64,000 nucleotides of DNA, taken from Celeribacter indicus. GTDB taxonomy: Bacteria > Pseudomonadota > Alphaproteobacteria > Rhodobacterales > Rhodobacteraceae. A program made the translations under genes and the position numbers. Where the stretch lies: positions 2,294,001 to 2,358,000 of the forward strand of contig NZ_CP004393.1 in assembly GCF_000819565.1 (NCBI RefSeq). Direction: 5' to 3'. The notes under the pieces were generated by a model, which saw nothing but the letters and a program-made list of their open reading frames with translations, was not told where the DNA came from and searched no databases. Below are positions 47,005-55,742 of this stretch, piece after piece (positions within the stretch are counted from its first letter, which is position 1; each line of letters opens with the position of its first letter).

Positions 47005-48618
47005 ATGTCCAGACTTTCGCGCCGACAGCTTCTCATGACCAGTGCCGGACTCGGCCTTCTGTCGGGATTCGGCGGGATGCCTATGGGAGCCTTTGCGCAG
47101 GAGCCGCGAACCCTGCGGCTTGCGGACGGCAATATCGGTCAGGCAGATCCTCACAAGCCGGTCGATTTTCCCGGCTCTATCCTCATGTTCAACCTTTACG
47201 ACTTCCTCGTGCGTCCGATGCCCGGTGGCGAGCTTGAGCCTTCGGTTGCCGAGGCCTGGGAGATTTCGGAGGATGGCACGGTCTACATCTTCCACATCCG
47301 GGATGGCATTACCTTCCATGACGGAAGCCCGCTGACGGCGGAGGATGTGGTGTTTTCCGCCAACCGCCTGCTGACGATGAAGCGCGGCTATTCCTACCTT
47401 TTCTCATCGGTAGACAAGGTCGAAGAGGTGGATGGCGCTGCCGTCTTTACGCTGAACGAACCGTTTGCACCTTTCCTTGCCGCGCTGGTGCGTTTGGCCA
47501 TCGTCAACAAGAGACTGGTCATGGCCAACCTGGCCGAGGGCGGCTTCGGCGACCTGGGCGACTATGGCGAGGCCTTCCTCAGCACCAGCGATGCCGGTTC
47601 CGGACCTTATATGATCGACGAGCACGATCCCCAGACCGGCACGGTGATGGCGATCAACACCGATTATTTCGGCGGCTTCGCCGAAAATCCGCCCGAGGTG
47701 ATCCGCTCGCGCTTCGGTGTCGAGGCGGTGACGGTGCGTCAGCTCATGCCGCGCAGAGAGATCGACCTGACACGCCTGCCGCTGCCACCCGAAATCGTCA
47801 CCGCGCTCGCGAGAGAAGAGGGTGTTTCTATCGGGCAGGACCGCAAGCCCGGCATGTTTCACTTCAAAATGAACACACAGAAGGCGCCCCTCGACGACGT
47901 CAACGTTCGCAAGGCAATCGCACATATCTTCGACTATGATCAGATTTACGGTCTGCTCAATGTTGCGGGCAATCAGCAGGGTATTCCGGTGCGCGGCCCC
48001 ATTCCCACGGGCGTGCCCGGTTTTGATCCCGATGTGTCGCTGCTCAAGAAGGATGCGGAGGCTGCCAAGGCCGCGATGGCCGCATCGAAATATGCCGGGC
48101 AGAACCTGGAACTCGATCTGGTCTGGTTCAAGGGGATGGCGCTGCAGGAGAAATACGCGCTGCTGCTTCAGGCGAACCTGGCCGAGTTGGGGATCAGCCT
48201 CAACATCAGCTCCGCGCCTTGGCCGCAGATCGTCGAGATGGCGACCAGTCCCGAGGCCTCTCCGCATCTGGCCTGCGTGTCGACCTCGATGTCGACAACG
48301 GATGTGGATTCGATGATCTGGGGCGAATACCACAGCTCAGCTGCAGGAACATACCTGTCGATGCATTGGCTTCAGATGCCCGAAATCGACGCCATGCTGG
48401 AGGAAGGGCGGCAATTGACTGACCCGGCTGCGCGTGAGACCGTATACAGGGAATTGGCTGCCAAAATTCGCGAACAATATCCGTCGGTTTTCCTTTATCA
48501 GCCGACGGATCTCGTGGCCTATCAGGAATACCTGAAGGTGCCCGGCTTCGGGGATCCGGCCCAATCGGTGCCGATCATGGCGGGCAACTATCAGTACCAC
48601 CGCATGAGCATGGCGTAG
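47005..48618 (+). CDS. ABC transporter substrate-binding protein (family 5, oligopeptide/dipeptide type)
   Basis: A 537-residue periplasmic binding protein. The N-terminus has a twin-arginine-like motif SRRQLLM (5-11) and cleavage near AFAQEP. SBP family 5 landmarks follow: PSVAEAWEISEDGTVYIFHIRDG-type stretch (about 78-100), ITFHDGSPLTAEDVVFSANRL and VRKAIAHIFDYDQI. Family 5 proteins bind peptides, opines, nickel chelates, glycosides or other amide compounds. Given the neighbours, a hydantoin-like or amide ligand is plausible. AGGGAATT precedes the ATG. A 140-base gap separates it from the permease genes. Confidence 0.9.
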   Translation: MSRLSRRQLLMTSAGLGLLSGFGGMPMGAFAQEPRTLRLADGNIGQADPHKPVDFPGSILMFNLYDFLVRPMPGGELEPSVAEAWEISEDGTVYIFHIRDGITFHDGSPLTAEDVVFSANRLLTMKRGYSYLFSSVDKVEEVDGAAVFTLNEPFAPFLAALVRLAIVNKRLVMANLAEGGFGDLGDYGEAFLSTSDAGSGPYMIDEHDPQTGTVMAINTDYFGGFAENPPEVIRSRFGVEAVTVRQLMPRREIDLTRLPLPPEIVTALAREEGVSIGQDRKPGMFHFKMNTQKAPLDDVNVRKAIAHIFDYDQIYGLLNVAGNQQGIPVRGPIPTGVPGFDPDVSLLKKDAEAAKAAMAASKYAGQNLELDLVWFKGMALQEKYALLLQANLAELGISLNISSAPWPQIVEMATSPEASPHLACVSTSMSTTDVDSMIWGEYHSSAAGTYLSMHWLQMPEIDAMLEEGRQLTDPAARETVYRELAAKIREQYPSVFLYQPTDLVAYQEYLKVPGFGDPAQSVPIMAGNYQYHRMSMA

Positions 48619-48757
48619 ATGGGCCTTCATGTGATGGCAGCGATCTGCCGGCGCGCACCGTAGGGTCCTCCCGGCGGGGCGGAGAGCCGAAGCGTCCAGT
48701 CCGGATGCGTGGACAGATGCGTCGGATTCTGGTCAAAGCTAAAGGAAAAAAGGCGAC

Positions 48758-49771
48758 ATGGCGCGATTTTTGGGCGTGCGGCTCCTCAGCGGACTGGTCG
48801 TGATCGTCGGGGTCTCGATCTTCATCTTCGTGATTGCCCGGATCGTTCCGGGCGATCCGGCGCGGCTGGCGCTGGGGCCGGAGGCCTCAGCCGAGCAGGT
48901 GGAGGCGATGCGCATCCAGATGGGATTCGACCGTCCCTTGGCGGAACAATACCTGAATTTCGTTGTCGGGGCGCTGCGGTTCGATTTCGGCCGGTCGCTC
49001 TATACCGACAATCCGGTGGCCATGGACGTGGCGAAGACTTTTCCGGCGACCCTGGAACTGGTGCTCTACGCAGGTATCGGCATGACGCTTATCGGCGGTG
49101 CAATGGGTATCGCCAGCGCGCATTTCAAGGATCGCTGGCCAGACAACGCGGCACGGGTCTTCTCGCTCTTGGCCGTAGCGATGCCGAATTTCGTCTGGGC
49201 GATCTTCATGATGCTGCTTCTGGCCTTCTGGGCGCAGATATTGCCGCTGACGGGGCGATTGTCGGAAAGCCTCGCGCCGCCCGCCGCCATCACTGGCCTT
49301 TATACGATCGACGCGGTGCTGCAGGGACAATGGCGGGTATTTGCGGACGCGCTGGCGCATCTGATCCTGCCGGCAACCGCTTTGGCGCTTCCTGGCCTCG
49401 CGCAGATATCGCGGTTGACCCGCACCAATATGGTGGACAGCTATGACCGGCCTTTCGTTGAGTTCAGCCGGGCCTATGGTCTGTCCGAACGGTCGGTCGC
49501 CCTGAAATGGGCACTCCGGCCGGCGATCATTCCCACTCTCATGATCATGGGAATGCAGATCGTGGCACTCCTGGGTAATGCTTTCATCGTCGAGACGATT
49601 TTCATCTGGCCGGGCATGGCGAAATATGGCGTCAACGCAATCCTGCGCAAGGATCTGAACGCCATGGTGGCGGTCGTGATGCTGATCTCCGTGTTCTTCG
49701 TCCTCGTGAACATGCTGATCGATACGGTGGTGTCCTTTATCGACCCCAAAATAAGGCTCAAGACGAAATGA
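48758..49771 (+). CDS. ABC transporter permease (DppB/OppB type)
   Basis: A 337-residue permease with the DppB-type start (RLLSGLVVIVGVSIFIFVIARIVPGDPARLALGPEA region), six membrane segments and the C-terminal loop EFSRAYGLSERSVALKWALR. AAAGGAAAAAAGG precedes the ATG. It overlaps the next permease by four bases. Confidence 0.93.
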   Translation: MARFLGVRLLSGLVVIVGVSIFIFVIARIVPGDPARLALGPEASAEQVEAMRIQMGFDRPLAEQYLNFVVGALRFDFGRSLYTDNPVAMDVAKTFPATLELVLYAGIGMTLIGGAMGIASAHFKDRWPDNAARVFSLLAVAMPNFVWAIFMMLLLAFWAQILPLTGRLSESLAPPAAITGLYTIDAVLQGQWRVFADALAHLILPATALALPGLAQISRLTRTNMVDSYDRPFVEFSRAYGLSERSVALKWALRPAIIPTLMIMGMQIVALLGNAFIVETIFIWPGMAKYGVNAILRKDLNAMVAVVMLISVFFVLVNMLIDTVVSFIDPKIRLKTK

Positions 49772-50622
49772 TGGTCAGAAACGGCGACCGGCTGCGCGCG
49801 TGGCGACGCTTTGCACGCAACAAGCTCTCTGTGCTTGGCATGGTGCTGATCTTTCTCGTGGTGATCTCTGCAGTCTTCGCGCCCGTGCTGGCACCCTATC
49901 CCGAACATGCGGGCGTCGCGGTGAATTTCATCGACGCGAACCGGTCGCCGGACGCGACCTATTGGCTGGGAACTGACAGTGTCGGGCGGGATGTGCTGAG
50001 CCGGATCATGTTTGCCTTTCGCAACTCGCTGATGCTGGGGGCGGTCGTGGTGACGCTGGCGATCACCGTCGGCACGGCGGTGGGCATGTGCGCGGCCTAT
50101 TTCGGCGGCAGGATCGAGGTGGTGCTGATGCGGATCACCGACATTTTCCTAGCGATCCCTTCGCTGGTTCTCGCAATGGCAATCCTCGGCCTCGCCCAGC
50201 CCTCCCAGTTCATGGCGATGGTAGCGATGGCCATCGCATGGTGGCCGTGGCATGCACGGCTCGTCTATGGGGTCGTCCGGTCGCTCCGCGCCGAAGGCTT
50301 CGTGGTCGCAGCAGAGGTTCTCGGTGCGTCTCCCCTGCGCATCATGCTGAGCGAGCTTTTGCCGAACTGCGCACCCAACCTCTTTACCAAGGCCAGCCTC
50401 GACATGGGATTCGTCATCCTGCTTGGTGCCGCGCTCAGCTTTCTCGGCATGGGGGCGCCGCCGCCGACACCCGATCTGGGCACCATGGTATCGGAAGGGG
50501 CTCAGTACCTGCCTGATATCTGGTGGCTCTCGGTCACGGCGGGACTGGCGATCTTCGTCCTGGTGCTCGGTTTCAACCTTGTGGCCGATGGTTTGCGCGA
50601 CCTTTTCGACATCGTGGGATAG
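49768..50622 (+). CDS. ABC transporter permease (DppC/OppC type)
   Basis: A 284-residue second permease. The N-terminal ARNKLSVLGMVLIFLVVISAVFAPVLAPY is the OppC_N domain. WLGTDSVGRDVLSRIMF and EVLGASPLRIMLSELLPNC (EAA loop) complete the signature. Stop and next start are three bases apart. Confidence 0.93.
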   Translation: MMVRNGDRLRAWRRFARNKLSVLGMVLIFLVVISAVFAPVLAPYPEHAGVAVNFIDANRSPDATYWLGTDSVGRDVLSRIMFAFRNSLMLGAVVVTLAITVGTAVGMCAAYFGGRIEVVLMRITDIFLAIPSLVLAMAILGLAQPSQFMAMVAMAIAWWPWHARLVYGVVRSLRAEGFVVAAEVLGASPLRIMLSELLPNCAPNLFTKASLDMGFVILLGAALSFLGMGAPPPTPDLGTMVSEGAQYLPDIWWLSVTAGLAIFVLVLGFNLVADGLRDLFDIVG

Positions 50623-50625
50623 GAC

Positions 50626-51600
50626 ATGACCGACACCGATCTCCTTGCCCTTTCCGATCTGGATCTGACCTTCAAGACGCTCGACGGCCCGGTGGATGTG
50701 CTGCGCGGCGTATCGCTGCGCATACGCGAGCACGAGCGCGTGGCGCTGGTGGGCGAATCCGGCTCGGGCAAATCGGTCACGGCGCGCGCCATCATGGGGT
50801 TGTTCCCGCGCAAGCGCATCCGGGTCGCAGGTGACATCACATTCGCCGGAAAATCGCTGCTGGGCGAAAGCGAGGCGGCGCTGCGCCGACGTCGCGGACG
50901 TGAGATCACCATGATCTTCCAGGATCCGATGGCAGCGCTCAATCCGGTTTTCACGATCCGCACGCAGTTTCGCGCCATTGTTGATCGGCTGGAGCAACGG
51001 ATGAGCGACGGCGAGGCGGAAACACGGATGCAGAATGCTTTGGCCGATGTGTCCATCGCCGATCCCGAGCGTGTGCTGTCGAGCTATTCCTTCCAGCTCA
51101 GCGGCGGGCTGAATCAGCGGGTGATGATTGCCATGGCCCTGGTCAGCCGGCCCAAACTCCTGATCGCGGACGAGCCCGGCACCGCGCTCGACGTGACGGT
51201 GCAGCAGCAGACCCTGCATATCATGGGGCGGCTCAGCGAAAGTTTCGGGACGGCGATCCTGTTCATTTCCCACAATCTCGGCGTGGTGCGCAATTTTGCC
51301 GACAGGGTCTGTGTGATGTATGCCGGACGCATCGTCGAGGAGGCGCCGACCGCGGAGCTTTTCGCGGATCCGCGCCATCCGTATACGCGTGCGTTGCTGG
51401 CTTCGGTTCCGCGTTTGTCGTCCCCAGATCTGCCGATCCCGATCGAAGGCAGCGTGCCGGGGATGATGGACATGCCGTTGGGCTGCGCCTTCGCGCCGCG
51501 ATGCCCCCATGCCACCGACGCCTGCGCCGCGCCGGTGCCGTTTGCCAAGGCCGGACCTGACCGCAGGGTCGCCTGTATCCATCCGGAGAAGGTGACATGA
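50626..51600 (+). CDS. ABC transporter ATP-binding protein (DppD type)
   Basis: A 324-residue ATPase with Walker A GESGSGKS (about 43-50), Q-loop MIFQDPMAALNPVF, signature LSGGLNQRVMIAMAL and Walker B LLIADEPGTALDVTV. A C-terminal oligopeptide-transporter domain has a Cys cluster (CAFAPRCPHATDAC) that in relatives may hold an Fe-S cluster. Its stop overlaps the second ATPase gene. Confidence 0.94.
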   Translation: MTDTDLLALSDLDLTFKTLDGPVDVLRGVSLRIREHERVALVGESGSGKSVTARAIMGLFPRKRIRVAGDITFAGKSLLGESEAALRRRRGREITMIFQDPMAALNPVFTIRTQFRAIVDRLEQRMSDGEAETRMQNALADVSIADPERVLSSYSFQLSGGLNQRVMIAMALVSRPKLLIADEPGTALDVTVQQQTLHIMGRLSESFGTAILFISHNLGVVRNFADRVCVMYAGRIVEEAPTAELFADPRHPYTRALLASVPRLSSPDLPIPIEGSVPGMMDMPLGCAFAPRCPHATDACAAPVPFAKAGPDRRVACIHPEKVT

Positions 51601-52565
51601 GTCGTCCGTTTCTGGAAATCGCGGGGGCGCGTAAGCAATTCTTCGTCGGAGATACGGTGGTGAACGCTCTAAACGGTGTCGACCTCCGGGTCGAGCGCGG
51701 CGAGACGCTGGCCATCGTCGGCGAAAGCGGATCTGGCAAGACGACGCTGGCCAATCTTATCCTGGGGGTGGAAAAGCCCACGGACGGCGCGCTCTTCCTG
51801 AGCGGAGCGCGCCTGGAGGAGGCGCGCGACACCACCCAGCGGCGCCGTATCGGCCTGGTACAGCAGAATCCCTATTCCACGCTGAACCCGCGCAAGTCCA
51901 TCGGACAGGCGATAGGGCTTCCGCTGGCGGTGCATGGAATAGGCCGCCGGGCGGAACGGCGCCGTATCATCTCTGAAAAGCTCGAGCGCGTGGGTCTGAA
52001 CAGCGATTTGCAGGACCGCCGTCCGCTTGCCCTGTCCGGCGGCCAGCGCCAGCGTGTCGCCATCGCCCGAGCGCTGACGACCGAGCCTGATCTGCTGGTG
52101 CTTGACGAACCGACGTCGGCGCTGGACGTGTCGGTGCAGGCGCATATCCTGAGGCTTCTGAGCGATCTGCAAAAGGATCTTGGGCTCACCTATGTGTTCA
52201 TCACCCACGATCTGAGCGTGGTCCGGGTGCTGGCAAGTCGCGTGGCGGTGATGTACCGCGGCCGGATCGTCGAGGAAGGGGCGGTCGAGAAGGTTTTCTT
52301 TTCGCCGCGACACCGGTATACTCAGCAGCTTCTGGCCTCGATCCCGACGGTTTCGGAGGAGGAGGACGCGGTGCGGCCCGGCTGGCCGTGGCACAGTGAT
52401 GTCGACAGCACCGCGATCGTTACCGATGGCTGTCCCTTCCATCCGCGCTGTCCCTTTGCACAGCCTGGCTGTTTCTCCGGTGTGCCGGACCTGAAAGGTG
52501 CGCGCGATCACCGACACGCGTGCCTTAACCCGCTTGTCGCGCCCGAGACGTTCGGTGCCGCCTGA
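51597..52565 (+). CDS. ABC transporter ATP-binding protein (DppF type)
   Basis: A 322-residue ATPase with Walker A GESGSGKTT (about 42-50), VQQNPYSTLNPRKSI, signature LSGGQRQRVAIARAL and Walker B LLVLDEPTSALDVSV. The C-terminal CPFHPRCPFAQPGC cysteine cluster matches the DppD partner. Last gene of the peptide-type importer and of the island; the next gene is convergent. Confidence 0.94.
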   Translation: MSRPFLEIAGARKQFFVGDTVVNALNGVDLRVERGETLAIVGESGSGKTTLANLILGVEKPTDGALFLSGARLEEARDTTQRRRIGLVQQNPYSTLNPRKSIGQAIGLPLAVHGIGRRAERRRIISEKLERVGLNSDLQDRRPLALSGGQRQRVAIARALTTEPDLLVLDEPTSALDVSVQAHILRLLSDLQKDLGLTYVFITHDLSVVRVLASRVAVMYRGRIVEEGAVEKVFFSPRHRYTQQLLASIPTVSEEEDAVRPGWPWHSDVDSTAIVTDGCPFHPRCPFAQPGCFSGVPDLKGARDHRHACLNPLVAPETFGAA

Positions 52566-52725
52566 TCGCGAGCCGGCTGTTGCCGGATCACACGCGTAAC
52601 GAACGTCTGTGCGCAAACACAGCGTCCGCTATCGCATTCGAAACTGAGACGATTGACCCGGAACCTGAAACCATGGGAGATCGCTGTGCTGCGCCCTATG
52701 CCCTGCAATGGCGCTGTGCCTCTGG

Positions 52726-53904
52726 CTAAAGCGCCCCGCGTGCGACGAACCAGGGTGTGACCTTGGCGCGGACATAGGGCCAGAGGTCGGGGCAGCCGCG
52801 GGTGATCTTCGTGCCGATCCGGGTTTCGAGCTGTGAGAGCTTCACGTCATAGGTGCGCCAGGAGCCGCCGTCGTCGGAGAGGTTGTGGAGCAGGGGCTGC
52901 ACCCGGTCGATGCTCTTGGCGAAGACCGCGGTCGGGGTTTCGGCGGCTTCGAACTCGTCCCAGATGGTGCGGAACTCCCGCGCCTGATGTCCCGGCAGCA
53001 TGCCGAAGAGCCGGTCGGCGGCGGCGCACTCGGCCGCCTCCTGTGCCGCCAGCGCCTCGGGCGTCACTGCGCCGTGGATCGGTGTGTCGCCCGCGTCCAC
53101 CTCGACGATGTCGTGCAGCAGGAGCATCCGGAGCACGCGGGCGATGTCCACCCCGGCGCCTGCGTGATCGGCCAGCACCCGCGCGTAGAGCATGATGTGC
53201 CAGCTGTGCTCGCCGCTGTTCTCACGGCGCGATCCGTCCGCGATCGGCGTGGCGCGGATGACGGACTTGAGCCGGTCGGCCTCGCACCAGAAGGCGAAGC
53301 GCGCGGCCATGTCGGGATCGGTCGCGCGACCCTCGAAGGCGGCGGCGGTGAACTCGTGGAGCGCGGGCAGCATCTCGCGGGTCTTGCGCGCGCGTCCGCG
53401 GGAGAGATTGCCGGCGACGATCTCGTCCTCCTCCGCGGGCCGGGGGCCGGCGCCGATGCATTGCAATGCGGGCGCGAGGAAATCGACGGATTTCGCGAAG
53501 CGTGCGGTCGGCGTCTCCATCGCCTCGAATTCATCGTAGGTCGCGCGCAGTTCGCGGCCGAGCGCCTCGGGCAGCAGGCCATAGATGCGGTCGGCGGCGG
53601 CACGTTCGCGCGCCGAGATCTCTTCGGGGTTGAAGAGGATGTGGATCGGGTGATCGCCGGCATCCACCTCGACGATGTCGTGGAGCATCAGCATCTCCAG
53701 CGCGCGGTCGAGGTCGGCCTCCGGCCCGGCGAGCGGCGCGCAGAGCAGGGCGAGCAGGCAGGCATGCCAGCTGTGTTCGGCGGAATTCTCGAACCGGCTG
53801 CGGTTCATGAGCCGGTTGGCGCGCTCCACCGTCTTCAGCCGGTCGGCCTCCATGAGAAAGGCATATTGCGCGTCGAGGCGGGTGTGGGGGGCATCCCTGG
53901 GCAT
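52726..53904 (-). CDS. Tandem HD-domain protein (YfbR/HDDC2-like, duplicated)
   Basis: A 392-residue protein made of two similar HD phosphohydrolase domains. The first has FENSAEHSWHACLLAL (His44, His47) and LMLHDIVEVDAGD (His75-Asp76). The second repeats these as RRENSGEHSWHIMLYARVL and LLLHDIVEVDAGD. Both halves also share YDEFEAMETPTARFAKSVD / WDEFEAAETPTAVFAKSID. Single-domain relatives are metal-dependent 5'-deoxynucleotidases. The ATG at 53904 matches the domain start; a 39-residue Pro/Arg extension to 54021 does not. Eight bases from the small gene upstream, so probably one operon. Confidence 0.85.
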   Translation of the reverse strand: MPRDAPHTRLDAQYAFLMEADRLKTVERANRLMNRSRFENSAEHSWHACLLALLCAPLAGPEADLDRALEMLMLHDIVEVDAGDHPIHILFNPEEISARERAAADRIYGLLPEALGRELRATYDEFEAMETPTARFAKSVDFLAPALQCIGAGPRPAEEDEIVAGNLSRGRARKTREMLPALHEFTAAAFEGRATDPDMAARFAFWCEADRLKSVIRATPIADGSRRENSGEHSWHIMLYARVLADHAGAGVDIARVLRMLLLHDIVEVDAGDTPIHGAVTPEALAAQEAAECAAADRLFGMLPGHQAREFRTIWDEFEAAETPTAVFAKSIDRVQPLLHNLSDDGGSWRTYDVKLSQLETRIGTKITRGCPDLWPYVRAKVTPWFVARGAL

Positions 53905-53911
53905 GGCGGCC

Positions 53912-54181
53912 TCAATAGTCGATATCGTCCTCGGCCCCCGGCGGCGGGGCGGAGGCGGCAAGCCCCTCCCGCGCCTCGTGGAGGCGTCTGGCAAGGTAGT
54001 CGCGGGCGCGCTTTTCGGCAAGCCGCACCCGCGCGGCGGTCATGAAGGCCTCCTGCGTCGTCACCGAGGAGGCGCCGAGCACGCGGGCGACATCCTGGAT
54101 GAGCTGATCGTCGCCCACCAGGTCGAGGGCGGCGATCGTGTCCTTCGCCAGCGCGTCGGCAAGCTCTTCCATGACGCCCAT
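53912..54181 (-). CDS. Hypothetical small helical protein (89 aa)
   Basis: Not recognised. It is a predicted all-helical, soluble protein (MEELADALAKDTIAALDLVG, then VTTQEAFMTAARVRLAEKRA) with an acidic C-terminus ending DDIDY. Seven bases separate it from the upstream hydrolase and about eight from the downstream HD protein, so it is part of a three-gene minus-strand operon. Confidence 0.7.
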   Translation of the reverse strand: MGVMEELADALAKDTIAALDLVGDDQLIQDVARVLGASSVTTQEAFMTAARVRLAEKRARDYLARRLHEAREGLAASAPPPGAEDDIDY

Positions 54182-54187
54182 GGCCGC

Positions 54188-54841
54188 TTACCTCGTCGTC
54201 TCGGTCAGGCGGCGGCGGACATAGCGGTCCACGGTGCCGATCATCTCTTCCATATGCGGATCCTCGAAGAAATGGCCCGCGCCCTCGATCTCCTCATGGG
54301 TGATGGTGATGCCCTTCTGCTCGTGCAGCTTGTCGACGAGCGCATGCGTGTCCTTCGGCGGGGCGACGCGGTCGGCGGTGCCGTTGATGATGAGGCCCGA
54401 GGAGGGGCAGGGCGCGAGGAAGGAGAAGTCGTACATGTTCGCGGGCGGCGCGACGGAGACGAAGCCGGTGATCTCCGGCCGGCGCATCAGGAGCTGCATT
54501 CCGATCCACGCGCCGAAGGAGAAGCCCGCGACCCAGCAATGTTTCGCATTGGGGTTCAGCGACTGGAGATAGTCGAGCGCGGAGGCCGCGTCCGACAGCT
54601 CGCCCACGCCCTGGTCGTATTCGCCCTGGCTCCTGCCCACGCCGCGGAAGTTGAAGCGCAGCACGGTGAAGCCCATGTTGTGAAATGCGTAATGCAGGTT
54701 GTAGACGACCCTGTTGTTCATCGTCCCGCCGAATTGCGGGTGCGGATGCAGGATGATGGCAATGGGGGCGTCTTTGTCGCGTTGCGGATGGTAGCGGCCT
54801 TCAAGCCGGCCCTCGGGGCCGGGAAAAATCACTTCGGGCAT
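54188..54841 (-). CDS. Alpha/beta hydrolase (dienelactone hydrolase-like)
   Basis: A 217-residue hydrolase. HPHPQFGGTMNNRVV (32-46) gives the oxyanion region, and the nucleophile elbow is GFSFG with Ser108. The acid is in GTADRVAPP and the histidine in GAGHFFED. This type of short hydrolase (CocE/YPPG-like group) acts on small esters; substrate unknown. First gene of the minus-strand operon, divergent from the suf operon. Confidence 0.85.
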   Translation of the reverse strand: MPEVIFPGPEGRLEGRYHPQRDKDAPIAIILHPHPQFGGTMNNRVVYNLHYAFHNMGFTVLRFNFRGVGRSQGEYDQGVGELSDAASALDYLQSLNPNAKHCWVAGFSFGAWIGMQLLMRRPEITGFVSVAPPANMYDFSFLAPCPSSGLIINGTADRVAPPKDTHALVDKLHEQKGITITHEEIEGAGHFFEDPHMEEMIGTVDRYVRRRLTETTR

Positions 54842-55276
54842 CAGGTCCCAGTCTCCTCATATCGCACCGCCGGCGGAATGCGGCCTCCGCCGAGGGTGGT
54901 GGCGCGCCCGGATGCGGACGGCCGCTCTAAACTCTTCTCGCCCGCGCGGCGCCTTTATAGTTGACGCATTTGATCGGGCAATTTAGAAACGTTCTAAATT
55001 ATCGCGAAACAGCGCGCGAGGGTGGTATGGACCTAAGACCCGCTGCCCCGCACGTCAATGTTTTTGCGCCGGTTTTTGCGGCAGATCCGGCAGGAATCGC
55101 ATGTGCGGGGCGGGTGCCTGTCCGAAAGATGCAGATTTCCGCCGCGGCGGCGATGCGGGAGGCGGACGTTGTGTCGCTTTCCCTGCGGCGGCGGGAGCGT
55201 GTATCGGTCCTGTCAGGCGCGACGGGTGCGGACGGATGCGGATGGCGTGAGCCGGTGGCGAAGAAAGGAAACGGGC
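54842..55276. other. Divergent region between hydrolase operon and suf operon
   Basis: A 435-base interval. It carries the suf promoter and palindrome at 54961-54999 and then a long leader of about 280 bases to the iscR-like ATG. An open frame exists there but has shadow composition. No terminator or RNA gene is evident. Confidence 0.5.
54961..54999 (+). promoter_or_regulatory. suf operon promoter overlapped by an iron-box-like palindrome
   Basis: TTGACG (54961-54966), 17-base spacer, TAGAAA (54984-54989) form a promoter. The -10 lies inside ATTTAGAAACGTTCTAAAT (54981-54999), a perfect 8-bp inverted repeat ATTTAGAA/TTCTAAAT with a 3-base centre. The arms resemble the ICE/Irr-box core TTTAGAA-N3-TTCTAAA known from alphaproteobacteria (from memory). 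A repressor bound here would block RNA polymerase. Confidence 0.65.
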
Positions 55277-55738
55277 ATGAAACTCTCGACCAAGGGGCGT
55301 TATGCGATGGTGGCGCTGGCGGATCTGGCGCTTCAGCCGGAAGGCGGGCTGCTGTCGCTGGCCGATATTTCCAAGCGGCAGGACATCTCTCTGCCCTATC
55401 TCGAACAGCTTTTCGTGAAACTGCGCCGCGCCGATCTGGTGACCTCGGTGCGCGGACCGGGCGGCGGCTACAAGCTCGCCAAGCCCGCAAGCGAGATCCG
55501 GGTGTCCGACATCCTCGGTGCGGTGGATGAAACCGTCTCCGCCATGCACACGGGCGCAGGGGCGTCGGGGGGGATCTCCGGCTCGCGCGCGCAGTCGATG
55601 ACCAACCGCCTCTGGGAAGGGCTGTCGGCGCATGTCTATGTCTTCCTGCACCAGACGCGGCTGTCGGACGTGGTGCGCAACGAGCTGCGCCCATGCCCGG
55701 CCGTGCCGAACCTCTTTGCCGTGGTCGACGAGGACTGA
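55277..55738 (+). CDS. iscR: Rrf2 family regulator, IscR-like
   Basis: A 153-residue winged-helix protein with the IscR start MKLSTKGRYAMVALADLA, the recognition region LSLADISKRQDISLPYLEQL and SVRGPGGGYKLAKP. It presumably represses the downstream suf genes when Fe-S supply is adequate. Classical IscR has three clustered cysteines near residues 92-106; here that segment (VSAMHTGAGASGGISGSRAQ) contains none. The only cysteine is Cys140. This matches the atypical IscR type reported for Rhodobacter. GAAAGGAAACGGGC precedes the ATG. Confidence 0.88.
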   Translation: MKLSTKGRYAMVALADLALQPEGGLLSLADISKRQDISLPYLEQLFVKLRRADLVTSVRGPGGGYKLAKPASEIRVSDILGAVDETVSAMHTGAGASGGISGSRAQSMTNRLWEGLSAHVYVFLHQTRLSDVVRNELRPCPAVPNLFAVVDED

Positions 55739-55742
55739 GGCG

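Noticed and set aside
29019..52565. Ergothioneine degradation cluster
   Set aside because: DUF917 suggests thiohydantoin chemistry, but ergothionase and thiourocanate hydratase genes are absent from the window.
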